Below, piece after piece: positions 18,109 to 27,398 of a stretch of 64,000 nt of DNA (its first letter is position 1; each line of letters begins with the position of its first letter). The notes under the pieces were generated by a model. That model saw only the letters and a list, made by a program, of their open reading frames with translations, did no database searches and was not told where the DNA came from. A program made the position numbers and the translations under genes. Source of the DNA: Embleya hyalina. Its GTDB lineage: Bacteria > Actinomycetota > Actinomycetes > Streptomycetales > Streptomycetaceae. Location: assembly GCF_003967355.1 (NCBI RefSeq), contig NZ_BIFH01000017.1, positions 209,065-273,064 on the forward strand. Reading direction: 5' to 3'.

Positions 18109-18233
18109 AGCTGCCTTCCCGTTGTTCGGTGTCGGGGGTCTCCGGCCCGTCCGGCCCGGTGGCGGGACGTGGCGAGAGCGCGGAGCCGGCGACGGGGGAC
18201 CGCCGGCGGGCCGCGCCGGGTGGGCCGGGCCGG

Positions 18234-18264
18234 TCCCGCCGCGGAGGAGTACCCCGCGGCGGGA
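18234..18264 (-). terminator. Hairpin in the dasA-dasB gap
   Basis: An 11-bp perfect stem (18234-18244 with 18254-18264) sits between the binding-protein gene and the permease genes. A hairpin here commonly makes the binding protein more abundant than the permeases, by partial termination or 3' protection. Confidence 0.6.
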
Positions 18265-18328
18265 GCCGACCGTTCGGCCGGATCGTGCGTCACCCGATCC
18301 GCTCAGCGGTCCGGGCGGGTGTGGCGGG

Positions 18329-19630
18329 TCAGTTCTTGGTGTTCAGCGTCTTCTCGATCGACCCGTTGGCTTCCTTGCCGGCCGCGGCCGGGTCGCCGCC
18401 GGTCATCACCTTGGTGAGGTACGCCTTGATCGGGTTGTTCTCCTCGACGGAGGCCCAGTTCGGCGAGTTGGGGGTGGCGAAGCCGTTCTTCGCGCCCTCC
18501 ATCATCGCCGCGCCGCCCGGGTCGGCGGTCACGGCACTGGCGAGCGTGGTCTTGTTCGGGAGCTGCTTGGTCGCCTGCGCGAGCTTGCTCTGCCACTCGT
18601 CGCTGTTGATCAGCTTGATGACGTCGTAGGCCAGGTCCTGGTTCTTCGACGCCTCGGGGACCATCAGGTCGGAACCACCGGTGAGGGTGGCACCGGCCTT
18701 GCTCGCGTCCTTGCCCGGGATCGGGAAGAAGCCGAACTTGTCCTTCAGGGCCGGGTTCGACTTGATGATCGTCTCGGCCTCGCCCGGAACGGCGATGAAC
18801 TGGGCGATCTTGCCGCCGTCGGCCGCGAGGACCTCGGGCTGGGTCTTCTCGTCGCCGTCCTTGGCGGCCTTGCCGAGCGCCTGGAGCTGCTTGTAGAAGC
18901 CGGCGGCGGCCACGGCCGGGGCGCCGTCGAGGTTGGCCTTCCACGCGCTGCCGGACTTGGTCGCGATCTCCGCGCCCTCGTCCTTGAGCAGACCCGAGTA
19001 GAAGTACCAGTTCTGACCGGGCAGGTAGATGCCCTGCTGGTCGCCGGTGTTGAGGCGGGTGGTGACGTCGAGCCACTCGGCGCGGGTCTTCGGCGGCGTG
19101 GTGATGCCGGCCTTCGCGAAGAGGTCCTTGTTGTAGATCACGACACGGTTGGCGGCGTAGAACGGGATCCCGTAGGTCTTGCCGTCGACCTTGCCCGGGT
19201 CGGACAGGCCGGTCAGCCAGTCCTTGCCACCGAGCTCGTTGACCTTGGAGCTGAGGTCCTTCAGACCGCCCGAGGCGCCGTACTGGGCGATCTGGGTGTT
19301 GCCCGCCTCGACGACGTCGGGGGCGTCGTTGCTGGCGAGGGCGCCGGTGATCTTCTGACCGATACCGTTCCACTGCTGGATCTGCACGTCCAGCTTGGCG
19401 CCCGGGTGGTCCGCCTCGAACTTGGTCTTCAGCGCGGCGATGTAGTCGTCGGGCGCGGAGCCCTTCATCAGCCAGACGCGAACGGTCTTGCCGTTGCCCG
19501 CGGCCGGCGCGCTCGCGCCCGGTGCCTTGGATTCCTTCTTGTTGTCATCGCTGCTGCTGTCGGACCCACAGGCGGCAACACCGGTCAGCGCCGCCGCGAC
19601 ACCGGCCGCGACGAGAAGACGACGCTTCAC
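18329..19630 (-). CDS. dasA: Chitobiose-binding lipoprotein DasA
   Basis: A 433-residue family 1 extracellular sugar-binding protein. The signal peptide MKRRLLVAAGVAAALTGVAAC ends in a lipobox (Cys21), followed by a Ser/Lys/Ala-rich linker and the binding domain from VRVWLMKGSAPDDYIAALK on. Typical contacts include FYAANRVVIYNKDLF and LPGQNWYFYSG. The GTG at 19630 has a perfect GGAGGA 4 bases upstream; the frame continues to 19729 but without a signal. Two DasR operators lie about 165-200 bases upstream, in the region shared with dasR. It should bind (GlcNAc)2 released from chitin. Confidence 0.94.
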   Translation of the reverse strand: MKRRLLVAAGVAAALTGVAACGSDSSSDDNKKESKAPGASAPAAGNGKTVRVWLMKGSAPDDYIAALKTKFEADHPGAKLDVQIQQWNGIGQKITGALASNDAPDVVEAGNTQIAQYGASGGLKDLSSKVNELGGKDWLTGLSDPGKVDGKTYGIPFYAANRVVIYNKDLFAKAGITTPPKTRAEWLDVTTRLNTGDQQGIYLPGQNWYFYSGLLKDEGAEIATKSGSAWKANLDGAPAVAAAGFYKQLQALGKAAKDGDEKTQPEVLAADGGKIAQFIAVPGEAETIIKSNPALKDKFGFFPIPGKDASKAGATLTGGSDLMVPEASKNQDLAYDVIKLINSDEWQSKLAQATKQLPNKTTLASAVTADPGGAAMMEGAKNGFATPNSPNWASVEENNPIKAYLTKVMTGGDPAAAGKEANGSIEKTLNTKN

Positions 19631-19794
19631 TACATCCTCCTCAGGATGTCGGGCACCGCAGTTCGGTATGAAGTCGTCGGTATTCGCCCGTCGGATCCGT
19701 GAGGTGCGCGGACCGACCGAGTCCCCCACTGGGGAGGGGACTCGAAATGGGAAAACACCGACGCCCCAGGGACGAGGGTTGCGCGGTGACCATC

Positions 19795-19832
19795 AATGGT
19801 TTAGACCATTTCGGAGGTTGGCATAGACCAAT
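19795..19832. promoter_or_regulatory. Two DasR-type operators (dre) between dasA and dasR
   Basis: Site 1 at 19795-19810 (aatggtttagaccatt) is a near-perfect palindrome. Site 2 at 19817-19832 (gttggcatagaccaat) keeps 11 of 16 consensus bases. The pair lies between divergent dasA and dasR, so DasR probably controls dasABCD and perhaps itself. A paired arrangement is also known at the S. coelicolor dasA promoter. Confidence 0.85.
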
Positions 19833-19955
19833 TGGGGTGTCAAGGTTCCGTAGACGGCGAAGGCACGCCGTTATCGGACCGACATCCGCGCTCCTGGTCC
19901 TGGGGGGATCGGTGGTCGTGCCACGATGGGGACCGAACGTGTCAGGAGGGCACCG

Positions 19956-20741
19956 GTGACGGCGGAACACGTGATCACGACCACGGCGGACAGTGCGATG
20001 GCGGGAGGCGACGCCGGCCTCGAGCCGAGCGCTCGCGTGCCCAAGTACTACCGCCTCAAGCGCCATCTTCAGGAGCTGACCAACACCCAGCCACCGGGCA
20101 CGCCCGTGCCACCCGAGCGCACCCTCGCGGCGCAGTTCGACATCTCCCGCACCACCGTGCGCCAGGCGCTTCAGGAGCTGGTCATCGAGGGGCGGCTCGA
20201 GCGCGCCCAGGGCCGGGGCACCTTCGTCGCCAAGCCCAAGGTGGCACAGAGCCTCCAGCTGACGTCGTACACCGAGGACATGCAGGCCCAGGGCCTGGAG
20301 CCGACCTCTCGGCTGATCGAGATCGGCTACATCACCTGCGACGACCACCTCGCGGAGCGGCTCGCCATCCGACCCGGCAACCGCGTGTTGCGGATCGAAC
20401 GACTGCGGCTGGCCAACTCCGAGCCGATGGCGATCGAGACCACCCACCTGTCCACCAAGCGCTTTCCCGGGTTGCGCAAGCACCTGGCCAAGCACAACTC
20501 GCTGTATCGGGCCCTGTCGGCCGGTTTCGACGTACACCTCGCCGAGGCCGAGGAGACCATCGAAACCGCGATGGCCACCCCGCGCGAGGCCGGACTGCTC
20601 GGTACCGACGTGGGCCTGCCGCTGCTGCTGCTGTCCCGGCACAGTTTCGACACCGACGGCGAACCGGTCGAGTGGGTGCGATCCGTCTACCGAGGCGACC
20701 GGTACAAGTTCGTCGCCCGCCTGCGCCGCCCCCAGGAATGA
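19956..20741 (+). CDS. dasR: GntR/HutC-family regulator DasR
   Basis: A 261-residue repressor of amino-sugar metabolism. The winged helix-turn-helix (about 25-95) includes [20 protein letters not shown] and the wing [16 protein letters not shown]. The UTRA ligand domain (about 105-255) contains the phosphosugar-binding region and ends [15 protein letters not shown] 19956 has AGGAGGG 5 bases upstream; the codon at 19926 lacks one. The adjacent dasA and four local operators support the name. GlcN-6-P and related effectors release it from DNA in Streptomyces. Confidence 0.94.
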   Translation: MTAEHVITTTADSAMAGGDAGLEPSARVPKYYRLKRHLQELTNTQPPGTPVPPERTLAAQFDISRTTVRQALQELVIEGRLERAQGRGTFVAKPKVAQSLQLTSYTEDMQAQGLEPTSRLIEIGYITCDDHLAERLAIRPGNRVLRIERLRLANSEPMAIETTHLSTKRFPGLRKHLAKHNSLYRALSAGFDVHLAEAEETIETAMATPREAGLLGTDVGLPLLLLSRHSFDTDGEPVEWVRSVYRGDRYKFVARLRRPQE

Positions 20742-20790
20742 GCCGGTGAGCGCGCCGTGAGCCCGCCGGCGATCCTCCCGAACACATGCC

Positions 20791-20832
20791 ATCGGCCGGA
20801 CGGCCCGGGCCCACCCGGACCGTCCGGCCGAT
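20791..20832 (+). terminator. Terminator after dasR
   Basis: A perfect 13-bp stem (20791-20803 with 20820-20832) around a 16-base loop, 50 bases after the dasR stop. Confidence 0.75.
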
Positions 20833-21094
20833 CGCCGGAGGATTGCCGTTCACTCCCACGGCCCCGTGCAGAGGACCGCTCGTCCGGTGTCGCGCGCGGC
20901 CCCGCCGGACCACGCGCCCACCACCTCGATCATGCCTCGCCGCCGCGCCCCGACGCGGGGGCCACAGGTCCACGAACCGCGGGCCCAAGGTCCCCCCGAG
21001 CGTGCCTGCGCTCCCCCGTGGGCCCCGCGGCGTTCGGTGCCGGGCGTCGTGCTGCCCGTCGGGGGGCCGAAGGCACGCCCTACGCTGGACCGTC
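20833..21094 (+). promoter_or_regulatory. Promoter region of bioD-bioB
   Basis: This is non-coding by homology, with no recognised gene in its 262 bases. A TACGCT box at 21081-21086 lies 8 bases before the bioD ATG and would place transcription start at or next to that ATG. No BirA- or BioQ-type palindrome was recognised. Confidence 0.4.
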
Positions 21095-21820
21095 ATGAGC
21101 GTTCTCGTGGTGACCGGCACCGACACCGGGGTGGGCAAGACGATCGTCACGGCGGCCGTCGCCGCCATCGCCGCGGTGCGCGGCGGCTCCGTCGCCGTGG
21201 TCAAGCCCTCGCAGACGGGGGTGGCGCCCGACGAGCCGGGCGACCTCGCCGACGTGCGGCGCCTGGCCGGGGTGACCGACCTGCACGAATACTCCCGCTA
21301 CCCCGACCCGCTCTCCCCCGCCGCCGCCTCCCGGGTCTCCGGCCTGCCGCCGGTGGACCTGTACGGGGTCGCCGACCGGGTCCGCACGCTGGCCAAGGAG
21401 ACCGACCTCGTGGTGGTCGAGGGCGCGGGCGGCCTGCTCGTGCGCTTCGACGACGACGGCACCACGATCGCCGATCTCGCGCACGAGCTCAGGGCGGGCG
21501 TGCTCGTGGTGGCCCGGCCCGACCTCGGCACCCTCAACCACACCGCGCTCACCCTGGAGTCGTTGGCCCACCGGGGGGTGGACCTGGTCGGCGTGGTGAT
21601 CGGCGCCTGGCCGGAGGAGCCCGACCTCGCGATGCGCTGCAACGTCCGGGATCTGGAGACCCTGGCCGCCCGACCGCTGGCCGGCGTACTGCCCGCCGGC
21701 GCCGGTTCGCTGCACCCGGCCGACTTCCTGCTCACGGCCCGCGCGAGTCTGGCCCCCGCCCTGGGCGGTACCTTCGATCCGGCCGCGTTCCGCGCCGCAC
21801 AGGATCCGACCGCAAGGTGA
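21095..21820 (+). CDS. bioD: Dethiobiotin synthetase
   Basis: A 241-residue ATP-dependent enzyme closing the ureido ring of dethiobiotin. The P-loop is [16 protein letters not shown] at the N-terminus. Other landmarks are VVKPSQTGV (substrate lysine) and [16 protein letters not shown]. There is no Shine-Dalgarno sequence; the TACGCT box 8 bases upstream suggests leaderless initiation at this ATG and argues against the longer upstream frame. It ends 5 bases before bioB, with which it forms an operon. Confidence 0.93.
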   Translation: MSVLVVTGTDTGVGKTIVTAAVAAIAAVRGGSVAVVKPSQTGVAPDEPGDLADVRRLAGVTDLHEYSRYPDPLSPAAASRVSGLPPVDLYGVADRVRTLAKETDLVVVEGAGGLLVRFDDDGTTIADLAHELRAGVLVVARPDLGTLNHTALTLESLAHRGVDLVGVVIGAWPEEPDLAMRCNVRDLETLAARPLAGVLPAGAGSLHPADFLLTARASLAPALGGTFDPAAFRAAQDPTAR

Positions 21821-21825
21821 GCCAC

Positions 21826-22869
21826 ATGACGGAATCCCTCGACACCGCCCTCGACGACCGTACGCAGACCGGGACCGACGACATCCTGGCCGTGGCCCGA
21901 CAGCAGGTCCTGGAGCAGGGTCGCGGCCTGAGCGCCGAGCAGGTGCTGGCCGTGCTGACCCTGCCCGACGACCGGCTGGAGGAACTGCTCCAGCTCGCGC
22001 ACGAGGTGCGGGTCCGGCACTGCGGGCCCGAGGTCGAGGTCGAGGGCATCGTCTCGGTCAAGACCGGCGGCTGCCCCGAGGACTGCCACTTCTGCTCGCA
22101 GTCCGGTCTGTTCCCCTCCCCGGTACGGGCCGCCTGGCTCGACATCCCCTCCCTCGTGGAGGCGGCGAAGGAGACCGCCGCGACCGGCGCCACCGAGTTC
22201 TGCATCGTGGCCGCGGTGCGCGGCCCGGACGCGCGCCTGATGAAGCAGATGCGCGAGGGCGTCGCGGCGATTCGCGAGGTCGTCGACATCAACATCGCCG
22301 CCTCCCTCGGCATGCTCACCCAGGAGCAGGTCGACGAGCTGGCCGACATGGGCATCCACCGCTACAACCACAACCTGGAGACGGCGAAGTCGTACTTCAC
22401 CAACGTGGTCACCACCCACACGTGGGAGGAGCGCTGGGACACCCTGCGGATGGTGCGCGCGGCGGGCATGGAGGTGTGCTGCGGTGGCATCGTCGGCATG
22501 GGCGAGTCGGTCGAGCAGCGCGCCGAGTTCGCCGGCCAGCTGGCCGAGCTGGAGCCGGACGAGGTGCCGCTGAACTTCCTCAACCCGCGCCCGGGCACCC
22601 CGTTCGCCGACCAGAAGGTGCTGGAGCCGCGCGAGGCGCTGCGGATCATCGGCGCCTTCCGGCTCGCCCTGCCGCGGACCATCCTGCGCTACGCGGGCGG
22701 CCGGGAGATCGCGCTGGGCGACCTCGGCACGCGCGACGGCCTGCTCGGCGGGATCAACGCGGTGATCGTCGGCAACTACCTCACCACCCTGGGCCGCACC
22801 GCCGACGCCGACCTGGCCCTGCTCGACGAACTGAGCATGCCGGTCAAGGCGCTCAACCAGACCCTGTAG
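21826..22869 (+). CDS. bioB: Biotin synthase
   Basis: A 347-residue radical-SAM enzyme that inserts sulfur into dethiobiotin. The SAM-cluster motif is [15 protein letters not shown] near residue 80. Later Cys residues ([21 protein letters not shown]) fit the second iron-sulfur site. Actinobacterial BioB is reported to use the auxiliary protein BsaP, and a BsaP-like gene lies 2.5 kb downstream. The ribosome-binding site AAGGTGA overlaps the end of bioD. A 13-bp hairpin follows. Confidence 0.96.
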   Translation: MTESLDTALDDRTQTGTDDILAVARQQVLEQGRGLSAEQVLAVLTLPDDRLEELLQLAHEVRVRHCGPEVEVEGIVSVKTGGCPEDCHFCSQSGLFPSPVRAAWLDIPSLVEAAKETAATGATEFCIVAAVRGPDARLMKQMREGVAAIREVVDINIAASLGMLTQEQVDELADMGIHRYNHNLETAKSYFTNVVTTHTWEERWDTLRMVRAAGMEVCCGGIVGMGESVEQRAEFAGQLAELEPDEVPLNFLNPRPGTPFADQKVLEPREALRIIGAFRLALPRTILRYAGGREIALGDLGTRDGLLGGINAVIVGNYLTTLGRTADADLALLDELSMPVKALNQTL

Positions 22870-22880
22870 CCGACCGCCCC

Positions 22881-22911
22881 GCCGGCGGCCCCCGACCCGG
22901 GGGCCGCCGGC
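22881..22911 (+). terminator. Terminator after bioB
   Basis: A perfect 13-bp stem (22881-22893 with 22899-22911) around a 5-base loop, 12 bases after the bioB stop. Confidence 0.8.
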
Positions 22912-23001
22912 GCCGGCCCCTCTACTGCCCGTCGGGCGCGCGCGGATAGGTTTCCCCCCGGCACACGAGGGTGGCGGCGTCTACGGCGACGGAGGCCGGG
23001 C

Positions 23002-24693
23002 ATGCGCGCACGACGAGGGGCCGGGGGCCGGGGACCCGCGAGCGGGACGGTCGAGGGGCACGGTGGCGCGCTGGCGGTCGCCGCCGCCCGGGCACACGGG
23101 ATCGACACCATGTTCACCCTGTCGGGAGGCCATGTCTTCCCGCTCTACGACGGCGCGGTCGGCGCGGAGCCGGCGCTGCGGGTGATCGACGTACGGCACG
23201 AGCAGACCGCCGTGTTCGCCGCCGAGGCGACCGCCAAGCTCACCCGCCGACCGGGCCTGGCCGTGCTCACCGCCGGCCCCGGCGTCACCAACGGGATCAG
23301 CGCGGTGGCCACCGCCTGGTTCAACGGCTCGCCGATGCTGGTCCTGGGCGGCAGGGCGCCCGCCTTCCGCTGGGGCTCGGGCGCGCTCCAGGAACTCGAC
23401 CACCCCCCGCTGCTCGCGTCGATCACGAAACGCGCGGCCACCGTGCACGACACCGACCGGATCGCGACCGAGGTGGACGCCGCACTGGTCCTGGCCGACA
23501 GCCCGCACCGCGGTCCGGTCTTCCTGGACGTGCCGATGGACGTGCTCTACGACCGGGCCGAGGTGACGCTGCCCGCCGCCGTGCGGCCCGCGCCCGCGGC
23601 GCCCGACCCGGACCTGGTCGCGGTGATCGCCGACCTGCTGGTGCGCGCCGCCCGCCCGGTCCTGGTGCTCGGCCAGGACGTGTGGATCGGCGGCGCCGAA
23701 CACGCCGCCCGCCGGGCCGCCGAAACGATCGGCCTGCCGGTGGTGGCCAACGGCATGGGCCGGGGCGTGTTGCCCGCCGGACACCCGCTGCTCGCCGGTC
23801 GGGCCCGGGTCGGCGCGCTCGGCGGCGCCGACCTGGTCCTGGTGGCGGGCGCGCCCCTGGACTTCCGGCTGTCCTACGGCGGCTTCGGCGGGCAGGGCGG
23901 CGGGCCGCCCGCCCGGGTGGTGCACCTGGCCGACGCGCCGCCCGAGGCGACCCCGCACGGGCACTGCGCGGTACGCGCCTGCGGCGACCTGAGCGCCCTG
24001 TTCGACGCGATCACCGCGGCGTGGGAGCGGGTCGGCCGGGTCGGCATGTACCGCGACTGGGCCGCCCACGTGCGCGCCGCGGCCCGTACCGCCGCGCAGT
24101 CCGACGCGCCGCTGCTCGGCAGCGCCGGCCGACCGATCCATCCGGCGCGCGTGCACGGCGAACTGCTGCGCCTGCTCGACGAGGACGCGGTGGTGATCGG
24201 CGACGGCGGCGACTTCGTGTCCTACGCGGGCAAGTACATCGAGCCCGCGCGCCCGGGCGGCTGGCTGGACGCGGGCCCCTACGGCTGCCTGGGCACCGGC
24301 CTGGGCTACGCGCTCGGCGCCCGGCTGGCCCGGCCCTCGGCGCAGGTGGTGCTGCTGCTCGGGGACGGCGCGGCGGGCTTCTCGCTGATGGACGTGGACA
24401 CCCTGGTCCGGCATCGGCTGCCGGTGGTGCTGATCGTCGGCAACAACGGGTGCTGGGCCCTGGAGAAACACCCGATGCGGATGCTCTACGGCCACCACGT
24501 GGCCGCCGACCTGGCGCCGAGCACCCGCTACGACGACGTGGTGCGGGCGCTGGGCGGCGCGGGCGAGACGGTCGCCCGGCCCGAGCAGATCGCCCCCGCG
24601 CTGCGCCGCGCGTTCGCCTCCGGGGTGCCGTATCTGGTGAACGTGCTCACCGATCCGGAGGCGGTCTACCCGCGCTCGACCATGGGGGTGTGA
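23002..24693 (+). CDS. Acetolactate-synthase-like ThDP-dependent enzyme
   Basis: A 563-residue thiamine-diphosphate enzyme with the three-domain plan of acetolactate synthase and benzoylformate decarboxylase relatives. The activating glutamate is in DVRHEQTAVFAAEAT. The ThDP-binding motif begins LLGDGAAGFSLMD and ends with LIVGNN, the normal GDG-to-NN spacing. The FAD-site loop of true acetolactate synthases is not obvious, so the reaction is uncertain; oxalyl-CoA-decarboxylase-like or 2-oxoacid decarboxylase chemistry is possible. ATG 23002 has GGAGG 7 bases upstream. No partner subunit gene is adjacent. Confidence 0.82.
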   Translation: MRARRGAGGRGPASGTVEGHGGALAVAAARAHGIDTMFTLSGGHVFPLYDGAVGAEPALRVIDVRHEQTAVFAAEATAKLTRRPGLAVLTAGPGVTNGISAVATAWFNGSPMLVLGGRAPAFRWGSGALQELDHPPLLASITKRAATVHDTDRIATEVDAALVLADSPHRGPVFLDVPMDVLYDRAEVTLPAAVRPAPAAPDPDLVAVIADLLVRAARPVLVLGQDVWIGGAEHAARRAAETIGLPVVANGMGRGVLPAGHPLLAGRARVGALGGADLVLVAGAPLDFRLSYGGFGGQGGGPPARVVHLADAPPEATPHGHCAVRACGDLSALFDAITAAWERVGRVGMYRDWAAHVRAAARTAAQSDAPLLGSAGRPIHPARVHGELLRLLDEDAVVIGDGGDFVSYAGKYIEPARPGGWLDAGPYGCLGTGLGYALGARLARPSAQVVLLLGDGAAGFSLMDVDTLVRHRLPVVLIVGNNGCWALEKHPMRMLYGHHVAADLAPSTRYDDVVRALGGAGETVARPEQIAPALRRAFASGVPYLVNVLTDPEAVYPRSTMGV

Positions 24694-24716
24694 TTCGCGG
24701 CGTAAACTGGACGGCT

Positions 24717-25280
24717 ATGAATCCCCCTGGCTCCGCCGCCGCGGCCCGACCGCACGACCATCACCCCGCGCCGACCGGCGTCCGCATCCGCCAGGCCCGT
24801 CCGGAGGAGTACGAGGCGGTGGGCGAGGTGACCATCGCCGGCTACGCGGGCCTGGTCGCCTCCGATCAGGACTACGTCAACGACCTGCGCAAGGCCGCGC
24901 ACCGCGCGGAGAACTCCGAACTGCTCGTGGCCGTGGACGAGCACAGCGGCGAGATCCTGGGCACCGTCGCGTTCGTCCTGCCCGGCAGCGCCTACGCGGA
25001 GGTCTCCCGCGAGGGCGAGGGCGAGTTCCGGATGCTCGCGGTCGCCCCGGCAGCACGCGGGCGCGGCATCGGCGAGGCGCTGGTCGAGGCGTGCCTGGAG
25101 CGCGCCCGCAAGTACCACTTCACCGCCGTGGCGATCTCCACCGTGTGGGACATGCGCGCCGCGCACCGGCTCTACGGCCGCATGGGCTTCCACCGCGCGC
25201 CCGAGCGGGACTGGTGGCCGGTGCCCGAGGTGGAGCTGATCTGCTACCTCAAGGACCTGCGCGAGACCCCGCGGGGCTGA
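24717..25280 (+). CDS. GNAT-family N-acetyltransferase
   Basis: A 187-residue acyl-CoA transferase. Motif A reads FRMLAVAPAARGRGIGEALVEACLE (RGRGIG loop for CoA), followed by motif B LYGRMGFHRAPERDW. The first ~25 residues are disordered (Pro/Ala/His). A TAAACT box 8 bases before the ATG and no Shine-Dalgarno sequence suggest a leaderless message. The substrate is unknown. Confidence 0.85.
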   Translation: MNPPGSAAAARPHDHHPAPTGVRIRQARPEEYEAVGEVTIAGYAGLVASDQDYVNDLRKAAHRAENSELLVAVDEHSGEILGTVAFVLPGSAYAEVSREGEGEFRMLAVAPAARGRGIGEALVEACLERARKYHFTAVAISTVWDMRAAHRLYGRMGFHRAPERDWWPVPEVELICYLKDLRETPRG

Positions 25281-25348
25281 CCGCGGCCGCCCGCGGCGGC
25301 CGGGGGTGTCCGGTCGGGTCGCCGGGACCCAGGCCGTAATCTACGGCC

Positions 25349-25543
25349 GTGACCACCATTGCAGCCTTCTGCGACCACTGCGGCGAGCAGCTTGCCGGCG
25401 CCGCGCACGACGACTGTGTGCGGCGCCGCGAACTCGAGCCGCCGCGCTACTGCGGACAGTGCCGACGGCGGATGACCGTACAGGTGACCCCGCGCGGTTG
25501 GACCGCCAAGTGCGTCGAACACGGAGTGCTCACCTCGATCTGA
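25349..25543 (+). CDS. bsaP: BsaP-like Cys-rich protein (putative biotin synthase auxiliary protein)
   Basis: A 64-residue protein with Cys pairs at FCDHCGEQ (8, 11) and [10 protein letters not shown] (34, 37), plus single Cys at 20 and 51. The segment [21 protein letters not shown] is its best-conserved part. It resembles BsaP, which in mycobacteria is reported to assist the BioB iron-sulfur cluster, and bioB is nearby on the same strand. The Cys set fits metal or cluster binding. A TAATCT box 6 bases before the GTG suggests a leaderless message. The assignment is from recalled family resemblance plus context. Confidence 0.72.
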   Translation: MTTIAAFCDHCGEQLAGAAHDDCVRRRELEPPRYCGQCRRRMTVQVTPRGWTAKCVEHGVLTSI

Positions 25544-25559
25544 CCGGCACCCCTCACCG

Positions 25560-26030
25560 CCCGGCACCCGTCGCGGTCCTACCGCTGTCGGGCCCGATCC
25601 GGCGGGTGCCCCTCGATCCGCCCGGCACCCATCGCGACCCGACCGGGACCCGCCCCGATCCCATCGCTGTCCGACCCGATCCGGCGGGTGCGCCTCGACC
25701 CGCCCGGCACCCATCGCGACCCGACCGGCGCACGTCGCGGTCCCACCGCTGTCCGACCCGACCCGGCTGGCGCACGTCGCGACCCGCCCGGGACCCGTCG
25801 CGGTCCCACCGTTGTCCGACCCGACCCGGCAGGTGCGCCTCGACCCGCCCGGCACCCGTCGCGACCCGACCGGCGCACGTCGCGGTCCGGCCGGAACCCG
25901 CCCTGGTCCCACCGCTGTCGGGCCCGATCCGGCGGGTGCGCCTCGATCCGGCCGGCGCACGTCGCGGTCCGGCCGGGACTCGTCTCGGTTCGATCGGGAG
26001 CACCGCGGCTCGGAGGGCGCACTCGGACGG
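25560..26030. repeat. Degenerate mosaic GC repeat
   Basis: No gene is apparent. The tract is built from shuffled ~20-base modules such as ctgtccgacccgaycc, cggcgcacgtcgcggtcc and cggcacccgtcgcgaccc. The ctgtc-type module starts at about 25584, 25666, 25748, 25811 and 25914, spaced 82, 82, 63 and 103 bases. All six frames can be open, but the translations are only Arg/Gly/Pro/Ser repeats. It separates convergent genes. Confidence 0.7.
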
Positions 26031-26042
26031 AGGCCCCGGCGT

Positions 26043-27398
26043 TCAGCCGGCCCGTTCGAGCACCTGCGCCAGCGCCTCGACCACCCTCGGGTCGTAGGCC
26101 CCGGCGGCGTCCGCGCGCAGCCGGGCGAACGCCTCACGGCGCGCGCCGAGGTCGTCGGTGGACGCGAGCAGGTCGTCGTAGGCGTTGGCCACCTTGATGA
26201 TCCGACTGGCCAAGGGCGGCGGCGGCGCCGCGCTCTCGTCGCGATACGGATCGGCCTGCGCGGCCACGATGGTCGCCACCCGGTCGAGTACGCCGCTCTC
26301 GCGGATCACCTCCGCGCCCAGCCGGGCGATCCGCCGCTGTTCGGCGACGGGCAGGTCGAGCGTGGTCCCGCCGGGCACCGGGTCGGCCAGCGCCAACTGC
26401 CCGATGTCGTGCATCCGCGCCGCGTAGGCCAGTTCGCGCAGTTCCACCTCGCCCAGCCCCAAGTCGACCCCGACCGCGTGGGCCAATTCGCCCACCCGGG
26501 CCGCGTGTCCGGGCGAGCCGCACCCCGCCGCCTCGGGCAGCCGCGACAGCGCGTCGACGGTCTGCCGATGCACCTGCCCGATCGCGGCGCAGCGCCGGAA
26601 GGACAGCAGCACCAGCAGCGACGGCACGCAGAACACCGGTACCGCCCACAGTCCCAGCGCGCCGGTGGACAGCGCGATCAGCATCCCGGTGGCGCCCACG
26701 GCGGTGCCGATCCCGGCCGGTCCGCCCGGCGCCCGAGCGCCGTCCCCGCCGTCCGCCCCGATCCGCTCGCCGGTGCCGAGGCCCGCGCCGAGCGCCCGCA
26801 GTTCGGCCAGCAGCGCGGGACAGAACGGACCGCCCACCCGGAGCATGGCGACCACCACCGCGTCGCACAGCGCGGTCAGCAGCACCACCAGGACCAGGAA
26901 CGTGCCGTACGCCCAGCCGCGCGCCATCACCGGATCGAGCCCGCCCGCCGCGTACAGCGGCCGGAACAGCGTCGCGGCGAACGCCGCCGCGAGCAGACGC
27001 CGGGCCACGTACGCCGGATCCGGCGCCCGCCCGCGCGCCACGTGCGGCAGCGTGCCCGCGAGCAGCGCGACGCCGACCACCGCGACCACCTGGAGCACGC
27101 CGTGCCGCGACACCGTGCCGTGCACGTCCGGCAGCAGGGCATAGGCCAGCGCGCCGGCCGCGCCCAGCGGGGCGCTCTCCCGGCTCCCGGGCAGCGTCAC
27201 CCGGGCCGCCTCGCCGACCGCGATCACCAGGCCGAACACCAGCGCGTACCAGGGCTGCACCACGCCACGGGCCGCGGTGCCGGCCACCGCGGACACCGCG
27301 GCGAGCGCGCCCAGCCCGAGCACGAGGGTGCCGGTATGCGTGCGCAGCCGCGCGGCCGGACCGCCCGGCGCGCGCCGGACCCGTGACACCGCGATCAC
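26043..27398 (-). CDS. Membrane-anchored HD-domain protein (degenerate HD-GYP type)
   Basis: A 451-residue protein with about seven hydrophobic segments in the first 260 residues, then a cytoplasmic HD domain (about 275-450). The metal pair is in YAARMHDIGQLALADP. The region that carries HHE...GYP in active HD-GYP phosphodiesterases is replaced by VAAQADPYRDESAAPPP, so cyclic-di-GMP hydrolysis is doubtful. The GTG start overlaps the stop of the upstream paralogue (GTGA), so the two are co-translated. It may be a regulatory partner of the intact enzyme. Confidence 0.78.
   Translation of the reverse strand: MIAVSRVRRAPGGPAARLRTHTGTLVLGLGALAAVSAVAGTAARGVVQPWYALVFGLVIAVGEAARVTLPGSRESAPLGAAGALAYALLPDVHGTVSRHGVLQVVAVVGVALLAGTLPHVARGRAPDPAYVARRLLAAAFAATLFRPLYAAGGLDPVMARGWAYGTFLVLVVLLTALCDAVVVAMLRVGGPFCPALLAELRALGAGLGTGERIGADGGDGARAPGGPAGIGTAVGATGMLIALSTGALGLWAVPVFCVPSLLVLLSFRRCAAIGQVHRQTVDALSRLPEAAGCGSPGHAARVGELAHAVGVDLGLGEVELRELAYAARMHDIGQLALADPVPGGTTLDLPVAEQRRIARLGAEVIRESGVLDRVATIVAAQADPYRDESAAPPPPLASRIIKVANAYDDLLASTDDLGARREAFARLRADAAGAYDPRVVEALAQVLERAG

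Noticed and set aside
22971-24716. Fusion of the TPP enzyme frame with the acetyltransferase
   Set aside because: The long frame is out of register with the TPP enzyme; the GNAT protein has its own start and promoter-like box at 24703-24717.
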